Positions 1 to 8,959 of a stretch of 64,000 bases of DNA are shown piece after piece. Below the pieces are notes generated by a model. The model was not told the origin of the DNA and ran no database searches. It saw nothing but the letters and a program-made list of their open reading frames with translations. Source of the stretch: Pectinophora gossypiella (taxonomy: Eukaryota > Arthropoda > Insecta > Lepidoptera > Gelechiidae); contig NC_065421.1 of assembly GCF_024362695.1 (NCBI RefSeq), positions 9,052,598 to 9,116,597 on the forward strand, written 5' to 3'. The position numbers were made by a program, and so were the translations under genes. How positions within the stretch are numbered: position 1 is the first letter of the stretch; every line of letters begins with the position of its first letter.

Positions 1-153
1 TTATTTTGATCAGAATAATACGAAGTGGAAGATGTAATTGTGCCTGGGCGTAATAAAAATTGTCATCATTTATACTCAAAAACAACGATAAAAGATGCAT
101 AATTATGTCTGTTATCCATGAAAATAGGTTAAACGAAGGAAAATCCGTACAGC
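1..153 (+). repeat. K-family repeat, 5' part
   Basis: Dispersed repeat of unknown class. The same text lies inverted at 1187-1410 and 4090-4330 and direct at 45130-45305. Shared landmarks are a GATCAGAATAAT block, GTAATAAAAA and AAAGATGCATAAT. It is interrupted by Retro-F and resumes at 495. No coding capacity. Confidence 0.6.
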
Positions 154-483
154 TTTTTTTTTTGACGTGACTTATTGTAGATTTGTTGCAGCAGTGGGAC
201 ACTTTAGGCTAGATAAGATAAGATAAGATAAGATATTGTAGATTTGCCGCAGATGGCATTAACTACTTGGCCGGACAAATGGGGAGCGCTGAAGGCTCTC
301 ACCCGGTACAACGTTTAAGACAACAGGCCTGAGGGTGCCCAGTTGGGCGCGAACCTCGGCTCAGGGCGTCGTCTGAGAGGAAAAATATTTGAAAGAATTA
401 ATCGACCCTAGTAGGTCGATAGCGATAAGCGCTGAATGAGGGAAATCGTCGACCACGCCGGCGGGGTCGGTATCGGGGACGGT
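154..483 (-). mobile_element. Retro-F retroposon with target duplication
   Basis: Poly-T at the left is the poly-A tail of a minus-strand retroposon. The insert is flanked by an exact 11-bp duplication ATCCGTACAGC (143-153 and 484-494). Other copies lie at 47059, 51553, 24795, 54150 and 35815, sharing the poly-A end but starting at different 5' points. That is the mark of LINE-type target-primed reverse transcription. No ORF; parent LINE clade not identified. Confidence 0.8.
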
Positions 484-494
484 ATCCGTACAGC

Positions 495-545
495 GCACTC
501 TTTATTGTTTTGAGGAACGCAGCCTGGGTTTAAAAAGGCCACATT
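495..545 (+). repeat. K-family repeat, continuation after Retro-F
   Basis: The text TTATTGTTTTGAGGAACG CAGCCTGG is the inverse of the stretch at 4095-4125, so the K copy resumes after the insertion. Confidence 0.5.
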
Positions 546-617
546 GAAGCATTTGTCTAAAGCCAGGGGCATACGCTTCTATAGTTACGTTTCGTATTAA
601 GCCGGGTGGTGTAATAC

Positions 618-740
618 ACTACATTTTATTGCACATAAAACAAACACAACAAGGGGAACGACAGAAGTACAATAGGGACTTATTACCACATACCCATCTC
701 TTCCAAGCGTCCTTGGGGTAAAGTACCGGCATAAAATCTC
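618..740 (-). repeat. LINE 3' UTR remnant
   Basis: TTTATTGCACATAAAA followed by a TCTCTTCCAAGC block is the inverse of the LINE 3' end seen direct at 2218-2335 and 53657-53768, which ends in GTGCAATAAAGT. 5' truncated; no RT sequence remains. Confidence 0.5.
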
Positions 741-779
741 GCGCCCCTAATCCCTATTACTTTCTATCCCTATCTTAGG

Positions 780-850
780 TAATAGCTCAGTTCAGAGAAC
801 GCTTGACTTACATCGCAGTGTAGGGTTTGATTCCCGGTTCGGACTCTAGG
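780..850 (+). repeat. tRNA-like SINE head (isolated)
   Basis: TAGCTCAGTTCAGAGA resembles an A box and GGGTTTGATTCCC a B box, at tRNA-like spacing. No paired acceptor stem is visible, so I read it as a SINE head remnant rather than a tRNA gene. Confidence 0.35.
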
Positions 851-859
851 GTGAATTCT

Positions 860-1180
860 ATTTTATAAGTTTGAATCAATTGTTGCATCATACATTATTT
901 ATATCGCGTGATTGCCAAGATTTGTTGCCCGGTTAGCAATAGGCTCGCCTCCTGTGACTTTTTTGACAAAACGAACTTTTTTGATTTGTGGTCTTAATAT
1001 TTATCCGGAAGGAAATCTAAGTTTTGTCGAAATTTTTATTTTTTATTTTTGAAAAAGACCAGAATGTGATTTTTAAAAGAGACGCTTACATGGCTTTCCC
1101 TATTAGGCGAAGTTTATGAAATCCCATGTTTTTTTTTATCTTCCACAGTTTAATGAGAGACAGGTCAGCCTACGTTCAGC
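860..1180. other. Unassigned AT-rich stretch
   Basis: Homopolymer-rich sequence with no ORF, repeat end or RNA signal that I recognise. Confidence 0.5.
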
Positions 1181-1186
1181 ATAAAA

Positions 1187-1690
1187 AATATACCTAGATG
1201 GCGCTGTGCATATTTTCCTACATTTAAGCTTTTAATTTCATAGATAACCGACATTGCATCTTTTACCTGTGTTATATATAAATGATGACCCTTTTTATTA
1301 CACCCACGCGCAACAGACCTTCCACGCTTTATTGTTCTGATCAAAATAAAGAGAAGCAATATAGGTAGCAACATAATTCTGTACATAATGTGATCCAAAT
1401 ATCAACAATTCTCTCTCTCTATTTAAGAGCTGCGCTCTTGTCGGTGGAGTAACCGCCATTCCTCTCTTCTTCCCGCCAAAACCTTCACCTCCCGATACGA
1501 CACGACCTGCACCTTCTCTTTTATTTGTTTCATAAAAACAACAATTATTTTTATATAATAATATGCTTCTGCTATTATATTACCCGAGTAATGAGAAAAT
1601 AGGTAATTATTACGTTTAATTTGGACAGTGCCATCTATATTGTTTTTGGGGGACGTAGCCTGGAAAGTCCCTCAATATATAAAGAACATA
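1187..1690 (-). repeat. K-family repeat, interrupted
   Basis: Longest K copy. It is inverted relative to 1-153 and parallel to 4090-4475. An RTE tail-1 fragment interrupts it. The far end (CCATCTATATTG to GGAAAGTCCC) is repeated, inverted, at 42440-42567. The 77-residue reading frame on the minus strand shares a short peptide with the K copy at 4112-4327, but neither looks like a known protein. Confidence 0.6.
1411..1538 (-). pseudogene. RTE-like LINE C-terminus (tail-1) inserted in K
   Basis: Minus-strand translation gives IKEKVQVVSYREVK and ends RREEWRLLHRQERSS before a stop. This is the C-terminal tail of a LINE RT polyprotein, also seen at 2655, 8718 and 11553. CAACAATT lies on both sides (1403-1410 and 1539-1546), consistent with a target duplication. 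Only the last 40 or so codons are present, as expected of a severely 5'-truncated copy. Confidence 0.65.
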
Positions 1691-1718
1691 GTCATGCAAA
1701 TGTGACATTCCCATACGT

Positions 1719-2010
1719 CATCATCATCAGCCCATTAACGTCCCCACAGCTGGGGCACGGGCCTTCCCTATGGATGGATAGGGAGATCGGGCCTTAAACC
1801 ATCACGCGGGCCCAGTGCGGATCGGTGGTTATTAACGACTGCTAATGCAGCCGGGACCAACGGCTTAACGTGCCTTCCGAAGCACGGAGGAGCTCGAGAT
1901 GAAAACTTTTTTTTTGTAGTCACCTATCCTATGACCGGCCTTTGCGAAAGTTGCTTAACTTCAACAATTGCAGACCGAGCGCGTTTACCGCTGCGCCACC
2001 GAGCTCCTCT
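1719..2010 (-). mobile_element. SINE-5S, complete copy with target duplication
   Basis: Flanked by the exact 11-bp duplication TTCCCATACGT (1708-1718 and 2011-2021). Read on the minus strand, the head has a tRNA-A-box-like GGTGGCGCAGCGGTAA. Next come GAAGTTAAGCAAC and, 20 nt later, GGATAGGTGAC. The spacing and sequence match the 3' half of animal 5S rRNA. The body carries the CGTGCTTCGGAAGGCACG motif shared with SINE-A and ends in an ATG-repeat tail. A truncated copy follows at 3427. Confidence 0.8.
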
Positions 2011-2217
2011 TTCCCATACGTAATTATGATATATAGAAAGTAATGTTCAACAGGGAAGTAAAGGGGTATAAAAGTATCTCTAAATGGGTGGCAAGGGATA
2101 TGTAAACCCATATTAAAACTTACTTTTCGCTATAATAGGCCCTTTCGCCATATAAACATACGAAAAAATTATAATGTATTTAATATATTGCACCTCTTTT
2201 TATTCTTCCGCAGTTAC

Positions 2218-2335
2218 TCTAATACTACCTCTGGGTTGGCTGGAAGAGATCTCTCTTAGAGATAAGTCCACCCTTGTAAACGTCCATTTCTTGTTTGTGA
2301 TGTAACTAGTTGTTAAGTGCAATAAAGTATATTAA
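2218..2335 (+). repeat. LINE 3' UTR remnant
   Basis: CTGGAAGAGATC and a purine-rich block followed by GTGCAATAAAGTATATT form the 3' end of a common lepidopteran LINE. Related ends lie at 53657 (direct) and 618 (inverted). No RT codons remain. Confidence 0.55.
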
Positions 2336-2488
2336 AAAAAATAGTAAGTGATATTTTTCCTTAAGCCTATCGAAATAAAATGTACCTACATTAAAACGCA
2401 GCAAATGAAATGTTATAGTCTTTGCTTACCCCCGTGGGAAATAGGCGTGAGTTTATGTACGTATGTGTGAATTATAAAATATTGCTAA

Positions 2489-2620
2489 AATGTTAATATT
2501 CGAAGTCCTTTACGTAAATCAACTTCGATACTTTACAACGATAACGTGAGAGTTTACACTATCCTGCACTATTTCTTCAGTAAATGCGAGGCGACTTTCT
2601 CAATATGAGCAGAGCGCATA
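2489..2620. repeat. Dispersed repeat P (pair with 62030-62162)
   Basis: About 130 bp running from AATATTCGAAGTCC to GCAGAGCGC is repeated nearly unchanged near the other end of the window. There is no terminal inverted repeat and no ORF; class unknown. Confidence 0.7.
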
Positions 2621-2654
2621 TTTACATAACATAACATAAATAGCCATAATAGCT

Positions 2655-2820
2655 AGATGGAAGGAGAGGAAGGGGAAGAACAAGAAGAGCTTACATGGAA
2701 CAGATTAAAGAAAAGGTTAACGTCGTGTCTTATAGGGAAGTCAAGGAATTGGCCTTTGACAGACTGGAATGGAAAATGCTACACCGACAAGAGCGTGGCT
2801 CTTAAATTGATGATGATGAA
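2655..2820 (+). pseudogene. RTE-like LINE C-terminus (tail-1)
   Basis: Translation of the frame starting near 2682 gives RAYMEQIKEKVNVV, then EVKELAFDRLEWKMLHRQER and a stop, followed by a GATGATGATG tail. It is the same C-terminal tail as the minus-strand frame at 8731. Upstream purine-rich sequence is frame-shifted relative to it. Known LINEs of this type carry an AP endonuclease and RT upstream; all of that is missing here. Confidence 0.7.
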
Positions 2821-2835
2821 CATAAATAGCGTATA

Positions 2836-3050
2836 TACGTCCCACTCCGTTGGACACAGGCCTCCCCTCAACCAACTGCAGTGGTATGGTACATACTTCA
2901 CCACGCTACTCCACTGCGCGGGGGTGGAAGCGTTTGGGGCCCGGGCCCAACGGCTTAGCGTGCCTTCCGAAGCCCGGAATAATTTTACTTTTTCGAGCGT
3001 GTAGTATCGTAGTCAAACAAAGAGCTGTCTCAGAAAGTGATGTCCGCATT
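2836..3050 (-). repeat. SINE-B remnant
   Basis: ACACAGGCCTCCCCTCAACC, CCACGCTACTCCACTGCG and CAACGGCTTAGCGTGCC match the body of SINE-B on the minus strand. The tRNA-like head is missing. Confidence 0.65.
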
Positions 3051-3425
3051 GGTATGTAACCCGTATCTGTGATGTCCTAAAATAATAAAAGTTTATTTCT
3101 TTCTTTCGTTCAGATGCTGAGCCAAATGCTGTAATCACTAGGACATAGAGGCAGTTGAACGTATTCTAGGTAATTTTTCGCCTCGAACACTATACCAGGA
3201 TAAAAGTTATAGTTCGTTTTGTCCTAGACTATACGAATGAAATATTGGATTGATGATGCAAACGGGAAACAACGCATCAAATTCTCAGAAACGTTTCATA
3301 TACAATTATTACGTTCTGTTTCTAGGAAAACTAGATTGAAATAGCCTACTACTACTAATAAATAGGCAATATACTCATACTCGAATCACGTTATTACACC
3401 ACTGTTTTGTCTAGTGCACTAATTA
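3051..3425. other. Unassigned stretch
   Basis: Contains a TTTATTTCTTTCTTTCG microsatellite-like tail near 3090, probably an old LINE 3' end. Otherwise nothing recognised. Confidence 0.4.
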
Positions 3426-3426
3426 T

Positions 3427-3552
3427 CATTATCATCAACCCATTAACGTCCCCACTGCTGGGGCACGGGCCTTCCCTATGGATGGATAGGGAGATCGGGC
3501 CTTAAACCATCACGCGGGCCCAGTGCGGATTGATGGTTATTAACGACTGCTC
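3427..3552 (-). repeat. SINE-5S, 5'-truncated copy
   Basis: Carries the tail half of the element at 1719 (GGGCACGGGCCTTCCC, CACGCGGGCCCAGTGCGG) and stops at GACTGCT. The 5S-like head is absent, as expected for 5' truncation. Confidence 0.7.
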
Positions 3553-3595
3553 TAATAATTAAGTCTAAACCAAACTACCCACGAAATCATTAATC

Positions 3596-3740
3596 ATCAT
3601 CAGCCGTAAGACGCCCACTGCTGGGCATAGGCCTCCCCCAAGGATCTCCACGACGACGATCGGTCCTGCGCTGCCCGCATCCAGCGGCTTCCCGCGACCT
3701 TCACCAGATCGTCGGTCCACCTTGTAGCGGGCCTACCCAC
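3596..3740 (-). pseudogene. Non-LTR RT C-terminus (tail-3)
   Basis: Minus-strand translation gives GRPATRWTDDLVKVAG, SRWMRAAQDRSSWRSLGEAY and AQQW before a stop, plus an ATG-repeat tail. This is the usual C-terminal extension of one group of insect non-LTR retrotransposons. An extra serine codon is the only visible oddity. The catalytic domains are absent. Confidence 0.65.
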
Positions 3741-3798
3741 CCACGAAACCCACGAAAACCTTGTGAATATACAAATAAAGGGAGAAGTTATCTTAGTG

Positions 3799-3975
3799 CC
3801 CACACTAGCGTCTTTCGAGCGTCGTCGACGCCGCGGGGACGTCGCGTAGCCGCGGCTCCTGTCGCGTACAATCAATGTGAAAAAGGATACCGACGAAGAA
3901 ACACTGCTGTTGATAAGTAATCCAAACTTTACGTAAACGAACACGACGACGACGCTCGAAAGACGCTAGTGTGGG
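3799..3975. mobile_element. GC-rich foldback MITE
   Basis: The left end CCCACACTAGCGTCTTTCG and the right end CGAAAGACGCTAGTGTGGG are inverted complements over about 28 bp. The interior is GC-rich beside AT-rich flanks. No ORF; the superfamily cannot be set from these ends. A fragment of the same end occurs near 38590. Confidence 0.7.
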
Positions 3976-4089
3976 GGGTCTCTTACTCCCTATTTTTAAG
4001 TTTTGGTGTCCTTACCTTATTAATCCCCCTCGGCACAGAAGTATTTCTATGCGCATGTCCGACTCGCACTTGACCGGCTTTTTTATGAC

Positions 4090-4475
4090 AATAAACTCCA
4101 GGCTCCGTTCCTCAAAAACAATATAGAAGATGGTTCTGTAAAGATTTTAGCTTTCTAATTTCATGTATGTATAACAGACATAATGCATCTTTTATCTTTG
4201 TTTTTGGGTATAAATGATGAACCTTTTTATTACACCCAGGCACAATAGAATCTTCCACAGTTATTATTCTGATCAAAATTAGAAAAGCAATATAGGTAGC
4301 AACGTAATCGTGTGAACCAAATATCAAGCAGCAATTATTTTCATATATGCTTGCGTTACTTATTTGTATTTTGGAATGATTGTTTAGTAAGTTATGAGAA
4401 AATAGGTAATTATGACGTTAAATCTTGAGAGCTCTATCTATATTATTTGTGCGTATAGCCTGTAGAGTCCCATAT
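4090..4475 (-). repeat. K-family repeat
   Basis: Matches the copy at 1187-1690 without the RTE insertion, ending at GCCTGTAGAGTCCC. Its 71-residue minus-strand frame resembles the frame at 1165-1398 only over the repeat core. Confidence 0.6.
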
Positions 4476-5050
4476 TATCTAGGATGTTATCGTCAGAAAC
4501 TTTGCTCAAGATGAAATTGAATTTGTAGAGTTTATTAAGTTATTTGAAGTTAGTGTTGACGCGTGGATCCAACCAACCTTATATTTAGTAGGGCAAACAT
4601 GTAAAGTACATTTCAATAGACAACGAAATTGTAAATAGACCCTATATCCTTTATAATATGATTTGACTTACAGTCATTTCTTTTATTTTATTGTAATATT
4701 ACTTTCTTTTATTGTTTTATTTCGACCTTCCATGTGTAATAATACCAAGTCGTTTTTTTGTACTCTTTATTTTTTAATTTATTATGCGAGTACTCGAGTT
4801 TCACCAATTGGCGTGGGTTGAAAATCAGTGTTGCCCTCTGGGTAAATTTTCACTGAACCCTGGCTATTTTTGGTGAACTGCAACACCCATTACCTTTATG
4901 TTTTGTGTTTTCTAACTAAATATTTATGTGTATATTTTATTTTTGTAAATGTATAGGTATGTGTGTCGAAGGTTTTAACTAAATTTTTTTTTATCCTTTG
5001 AAAGTAATAAACTTCAAAATTAAACCACTACTGAATTCGAGTTATCATAA
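4476..5050. other. Unassigned AT-rich stretch
   Basis: No ORF or repeat end recognised. CAGTGTTGCCCTCTGG near 4827 and a loosely inverse GGTGAACTGCAACACCC near 4870 recall hAT ends but are too weak to call. Confidence 0.4.
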
Positions 5051-5062
5051 TACAAAATATGT

Positions 5063-5463
5063 GGGCTTTTCGTCGGGAAGCGGGAACGGGAAAGTTGCTT
5101 TCTTCATTGAGTAATCTAAATAATTAATACGAAGTGGTGTTTTGTGGTTAATGATCGCTTTAAGTTAGTCGGAAGACATTCGCGAGTGTTATTATATTGG
5201 GGTATTCAATGAACAAAGTGTATCTGCCTATTTTCGCTTCGTGCCGGGAAGCCGCTTCATAACTCAAAATTTTATGCGGACTTTTGAGTTAATTCGTTTG
5301 GGGTTCGGAGTAGGAGTCTACTCCGAGGGTGGGGGCTTAGGTTTCATCATCATCACCTTTCATCATTTCATTAATCATCAAGAAAAAAAATACGTCAGAC
5401 ATGGCTGTATGGGCATAGTTCCCTTTGCCTTACCCTTCGGGGAAAACCAAAACAAAAAAAAAA
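5063..5463 (+). mobile_element. Retro-R retroposon, full-length copy
   Basis: A 401-bp insert flanked by exact ACAAAATATGT (5052-5062 and 5464-5474) and ending in an A-rich tail. The same element, inverted, sits in the 3' LTR at 37194-37620 with the same 5' start (GGCTTTTYG then GCGGGAACGGG). It has no tRNA-like head and no ORF of note; the 92-residue frame inside it is not conserved-looking. It may be a SINE of unusual origin or an internally deleted LINE. Confidence 0.8.
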
Positions 5464-5639
5464 ACAAAATATGTCAGCATGACGTATGGACGCGAGTAGC
5501 GTCATATCGTACAGTTTGACAGAACGAAATGTGTAAAAAATGGAAAAAATCATGAGTCATTTTAGAGCGATATTAGTGTGTCGCATTTCGATACTATCCG
5601 GGAACGGGTTAAGTACCGGTAACACAAATGTAGGCTTTT

Positions 5640-5950
5640 TACTTTTTTCCCGGTACCGGACTTGCACCATCATCATCATCAATTTAAGAGCCACGCTCTT
5701 GTCGGTGCAGCATTTTCCATGCTACTTTGGACTTTTTTTGGACTTGCACCAATGACTTATTAATTTATCTTAAGTGCAGTTTTCACTAGCACAGTTGGTT
5801 CGACCATTATAGTCGGCGATACGGCTCACCTATCACGTTGGTCTAGCAGAAAGTGAGGTATGGCTACTTAGTTTATCTTGCGATGGATGTACCTCTGACT
5901 TCTGGCTACCCCATTGGGATATAGCCGTGAGCTTATGTTATGTAATCCAG
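5640..5950 (+). mobile_element. SINE-H copy, interrupted
   Basis: Shares GGACTTGCACCAATGA, GCAGTTTTCACTAGCACAG, GGCGATACGGCTCACC and CCGTGAGCTTATGTTATG with copies at 11205, 25045, 49690 and 56195. A 71-bp RTE tail interrupts its 5' part. Confidence 0.7.
5669..5739 (-). pseudogene. 71-bp RTE tail-1 insertion
   Basis: Contains the stop-proximal end of tail-1 (AATTTAAGAGCCACGCTCTT) with an ATC-repeat end. It is flanked by the exact 11-bp duplication GGACTTGCACC (5658-5668 and 5740-5750). It is an extremely short but formally complete LINE insertion. Confidence 0.75.
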
Positions 5951-6147
5951 TATGAATACTGAATAACCAGTAACGTTGTTTTCGATCATTAACTGGCAGT
6001 AGCAGAAGGTACGAATGCTTCGGTTCAACGGACGTGTTATTACTAATTCACCCGTGATTCTGAGATCTTCAAAACCATTGAAGCGTTATTAATATGATTA
6101 TTATATTATATATTAAATACACCGTTTAAATATCATATTTGAAAGTA

Positions 6148-6281
6148 CAGTCATGAGCAATATAATGTACCCACTTTAGGACTCTGTCGCACTAACATAT
6201 ATTATTTGACATTTTGTGAGACAGTTCAATTTGTCAAAAAAGTTAATGTGACATGGTACCAAAGTGTAATGCTCGTGACCG
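6148..6281 (+). mobile_element. MITE-1 copy
   Basis: Ends CAGTCATGAGCA and TGCTCGTGACCG are imperfect inverted repeats with TA on each side, typical of Tc1/mariner-type MITEs. The right TA is shared with the adjoining MITE-2. Confidence 0.75.
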
Positions 6282-6283
6282 TA

Positions 6284-6715
6284 CAGGGTGTTAGTGACAT
6301 CGTTACGAAAACTTTGAAGGAAAATTCAGACCATGATTCTGAGTTGATATCAAGTGGAATTTTGCGTCGCAAAAGTGTGAACAGAAAATAATTAAATAAC
6401 ACACTAAAGTTGTCATGAATTTTCCGACTCAGAATCATGGTCTGCCTCATCGCCCTCAGTATTTGTGACGTGTCACTAACACCCATACGTACTTGTCTAC
6501 CTGTACGTACTTGTACGGGGTAAAAGTGACATCGTAACGAATACGATGATTGAGCTCATTGTTCTGGAATTATCTATCGCAAAAGTGTAGTATTGAAAAT
6601 AATTTGAAAAAACAAAAAATATCCTGAATTTTGCGACGGAAAATTTCGCTTGATATTAACTCAGAATGATGGTCTGATCCCGCTCAGTATTCGTTACGAT
6701 GTCACTAACAGCCTG
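6284..6715. mobile_element. MITE-2 composite (two palindromes)
   Basis: Starts CAGGGTGTTAGTGACATCG and ends with the inverse. Inside are two successive foldback units, 6284-6484 and about 6526-6715, joined by a TACGTACTTG bridge. Each unit has a left arm with CATGATTCTGAGTTGATATC and its inverse. The same two-unit plan recurs at 45712, 60106 and 61156. No coding capacity; the TA target suggests Tc1/mariner mobilisation. Confidence 0.75.
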
Positions 6716-6796
6716 AAATAATGATTAAATTATTAATATTATTTTAATTATGTTCTTTAATTGAAATTATGTAACATCAGTTTTTAAGAACGTCTG

Positions 6797-6950
6797 AGCC
6801 CTGTGCCGAGGTTTTTCTTGCAACTTCTTTTTTTTACTACGCTATACAGGTTGAGAAGCTGCATTAGTTTTTGGCGGACGAGACGTTCGACAAAAAGTAT
6901 ACATACGCAAAAAAATACGATTCAAATTGAAGGTATCTTAAAAGTATCAT
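6797..6950 (+). repeat. Dispersed repeat Q (pair with 19009-19125)
   Basis: GAGGTTTTTCTTGCA, GCTATACAGGTTG and GAGAAGCTGCA are shared with the later copy. It resembles a LINE 3' UTR common in Lepidoptera. No ORF. Confidence 0.6.
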
Positions 6951-6959
6951 TCATGGGGA

Positions 6960-7115
6960 CAGGAATGATACATTTTCGCTTCATCCACTCTCATCAAAGT
7001 TTTCATGGAAGCGCGCCAGTTTAGAAGTACTCTTGCCCTGGCTTTAAAGCCTTCGTAAATGAAAACGTACGGGTCTGCCTACCCCAACAGGAGATAGGCG
7101 TGATTTTATGTAAGT
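6960..7115. pseudogene. Degraded LINE tails
   Basis: TCATCCACTCTCATCAAAG is like the block at 28358. It is followed by GTCTGCCTACCCC and GATAGGCGTGATTTTATG, the post-stop end of RTE tail-2. Only non-coding ends remain. Confidence 0.45.
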
Positions 7116-7375
7116 ACAAAGTTACGTATCCAATTTGTTAGGCCGACGGTATCCAATTTCCTTACAATTGAACGGACAGAAATAGATTCCCATTATTTAT
7201 GTTCCTTATCTAATTAGTTTCTTTTAACGTTGTCTTCTCTTAGACCGGTCAATATACTCAGAGTAATTAATTTTCTTTCATCCATATTATTTCTCTTTCA
7301 TATCCGACGTTCTTTTATTTTCTCCATCTATGGTCGTGAATCTTGCCTTTTGTCGTGTGACAGTGAATTTATTAA
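7116..7375. other. Unassigned stretch
   Basis: No recognisable gene or repeat end before the SINE-A target duplication. Confidence 0.4.
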
Positions 7376-7384
7376 GGCATATGT

Positions 7385-7704
7385 AACGGCCTTCGTGGTC
7401 CAGTGGTTTTGTAGATTTGGGCTCACGACCCGGAGGTCCCGGGTTCGAATCCCGGAGGGGATATATCATAAAAATCACTTTGTGATCCCTAGTTTAGTTA
7501 GGACTTAGGCTGATCACCTGATTGTCCGAAAGTAAGATGATCCGTGCTTCGGAAGGCACGTTAAGCCTTTGGTCTCGGTTACTACTTACTGATGTAGGTA
7601 ATCGTTACATGAGCGATGTCAGGGGTCTTTGGTGGCTCATTAATAACCCTGCCACTAGTGTTGACGGGGTTGGTTACACAACCCACACGATAGAAGCAGA
7701 AGAA
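7385..7704 (+). mobile_element. SINE-A, near-complete copy
   Basis: The tRNA-like head has GTGGTCCAGTGGTT (A box) and GGGTTCGAATCCCGG (B box). The body includes CGTGCTTCGGAAGGCACG and the tail ends CCCACACGATAGAAG. Near-duplicate flanks GGCATATGT and GGTATATGT suggest a target duplication. The pol III promoter looks intact, but the SINE itself encodes no protein. Confidence 0.8.
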
Positions 7705-7769
7705 GGTATATGTCTTGTTATGGGTCTTTTATATGATGAGTAGGGCAGGACTAATTTACCTTTAATAGG

Positions 7770-7880
7770 ATTATCGTACCAACCAGCATTGGAGCAGCGT
7801 GGGGGAGTATGCTTCATACCCCCTCCGGTTGATTGAGGGGTGGCCTGTGCCCAGCAGTGGGACATATATAGAGGCTTTTT
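7770..7880 (+). repeat. SINE-B 3' part
   Basis: ATTGGAGCAGCGTGG, CCCTCCGGTTGATTGAGG and GTGCCCAGCAGTGGGACATA match the SINE-B tail; the head is absent. Confidence 0.7.
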
Positions 7881-7889
7881 ATGTGTATG

Positions 7890-8410
7890 TATGTAGGATT
7901 ATCGTTGAAATGGAGGCCTTTGCCCAGCAGTGGAACACCTTAGGCCTGACCAAACAAGGCATCGAATTAATAATTTAATGCGGGCTTGATATATTGATGA
8001 CATAAACCTGTGTTTCTATTTGCAGTCCTAATTATTTGAGACTAGCTTTCAATCAGGCGAGTGGTTAAGCGTTTCACCACGATTAGCATAGTTTATTTGC
8101 GTACGGCATTTCGTTGTGTTGCCAAACTAATGGGTCTTACCTCGGATTTGGTGGCTTTGATGGAGGTAGTGAGTACAATGTGAAAATTGCGGTGTTGTAA
8201 AAGGTTTTTCAATAGTTTACGATTGGCTGCAAAGCTAAAGTTGGAGTGAGTGAATGAATGAATGAATGGTGTGATCCAGCCGATTTCGGCTACGGCGACT
8301 GCTAACCAATTAATGTAGGCAAAAATGCTTTTAGACCCAGAGGTAGATCTAAAAAGCTACAGAGACATGACCTGGATGCGCTTGATAGAGATAAGATATG
8401 ACCCAGGGCA
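7890..8410. other. Repeat debris, mostly unassigned
   Basis: Includes a second partial GCCCAGCAGTGGAACACC tail near 7922, a TGAATGAATGAATGAATG microsatellite near 8252 and a GTGATCCAGCCGATTTCGGC block near 8271 that I recall from other lepidopteran repeats. No gene. Confidence 0.4.
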
Positions 8411-8414
8411 TGGA

Positions 8415-8600
8415 GAAGTACATACATAAGCACATAAACTCATACCGATTTCCCATCGGGGTTAGCAGAGACTATGAAATTTTTACTTCGATCCTGACAT
8501 ACTTCTCTTGCTTCCTCCACATTCATCAATCGTTTCATTCACACACACTGGTTCAGAGTAGATCGTACTAAACTTTTTCTAAGAACATCCCCCATTTAAG
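8415..8600 (-). pseudogene. RTE tail-2 remnant
   Basis: Inverse of the tail-2 C-terminal coding and 3' sequence: CCTCCACATTCATCAATCG and GGTTCAGAGTAGATCGTAC encode the degraded form of the tail best preserved at 57848. Stops and substitutions prevent a continuous frame. Confidence 0.6.
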
Positions 8601-8717
8601 TTAATGTATGACCTTCTAGAGCTTCCTCTCCGCTCCGCCATCCGCTCTACGTTTCCACATGAACTTAACATTCCCTTCACAATCTTAGCTACTACATCAT
8701 CTTTTACACAAAAGGGT

Positions 8718-8955
8718 CATCATCATCAATTTAAGAGCCACGCTCTTGTCGGTGTAGCATTTTCCATTCCAGTCTATCAATGGCCAACTCCTTGACTTCC
8801 CTATAAGACACGACGTTAACCTTTTCTTTAATCTGTTCCATGTAAGCTCTTCTTGGTCTTCCCTTTCCTCTCTTTCCTTCTAGCTTTTTTTTTGAGGCAG
8901 ATGATCGTTTTCTTTGCGAGTCGATGGCGATCGAAGCTAAATTTTTGCTGACCAA
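8718..8955 (-). pseudogene. RTE-like LINE C-terminus (tail-1)
   Basis: A minus-strand open frame ends KKLEGKRGKGRPRRAYMEQ, KEKVNVVSYREVKELA and DRLEWKMLHRQERGS before a stop at 8731. A basic GRPRR segment before a short helical tail is typical of the C-terminus of RTE-like RT proteins. The start of the listed frame at 8955 lies in sequence that does not look homologous, so only about 55 codons belong to the LINE. No RT or endonuclease motifs remain. Confidence 0.7.
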
Positions 8956-8959
8956 TAAT

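Noticed and set aside
205..235. GATAA microsatellite as a regulatory GATA cluster
   Set aside because: A pure five-unit repeat inside Retro-F; simple slippage explains it.
4826..4890. hAT-like ends CAGTGTTGCC...GGTGTTGCAG
   Set aside because: Poor pairing and no flanking duplication visible.
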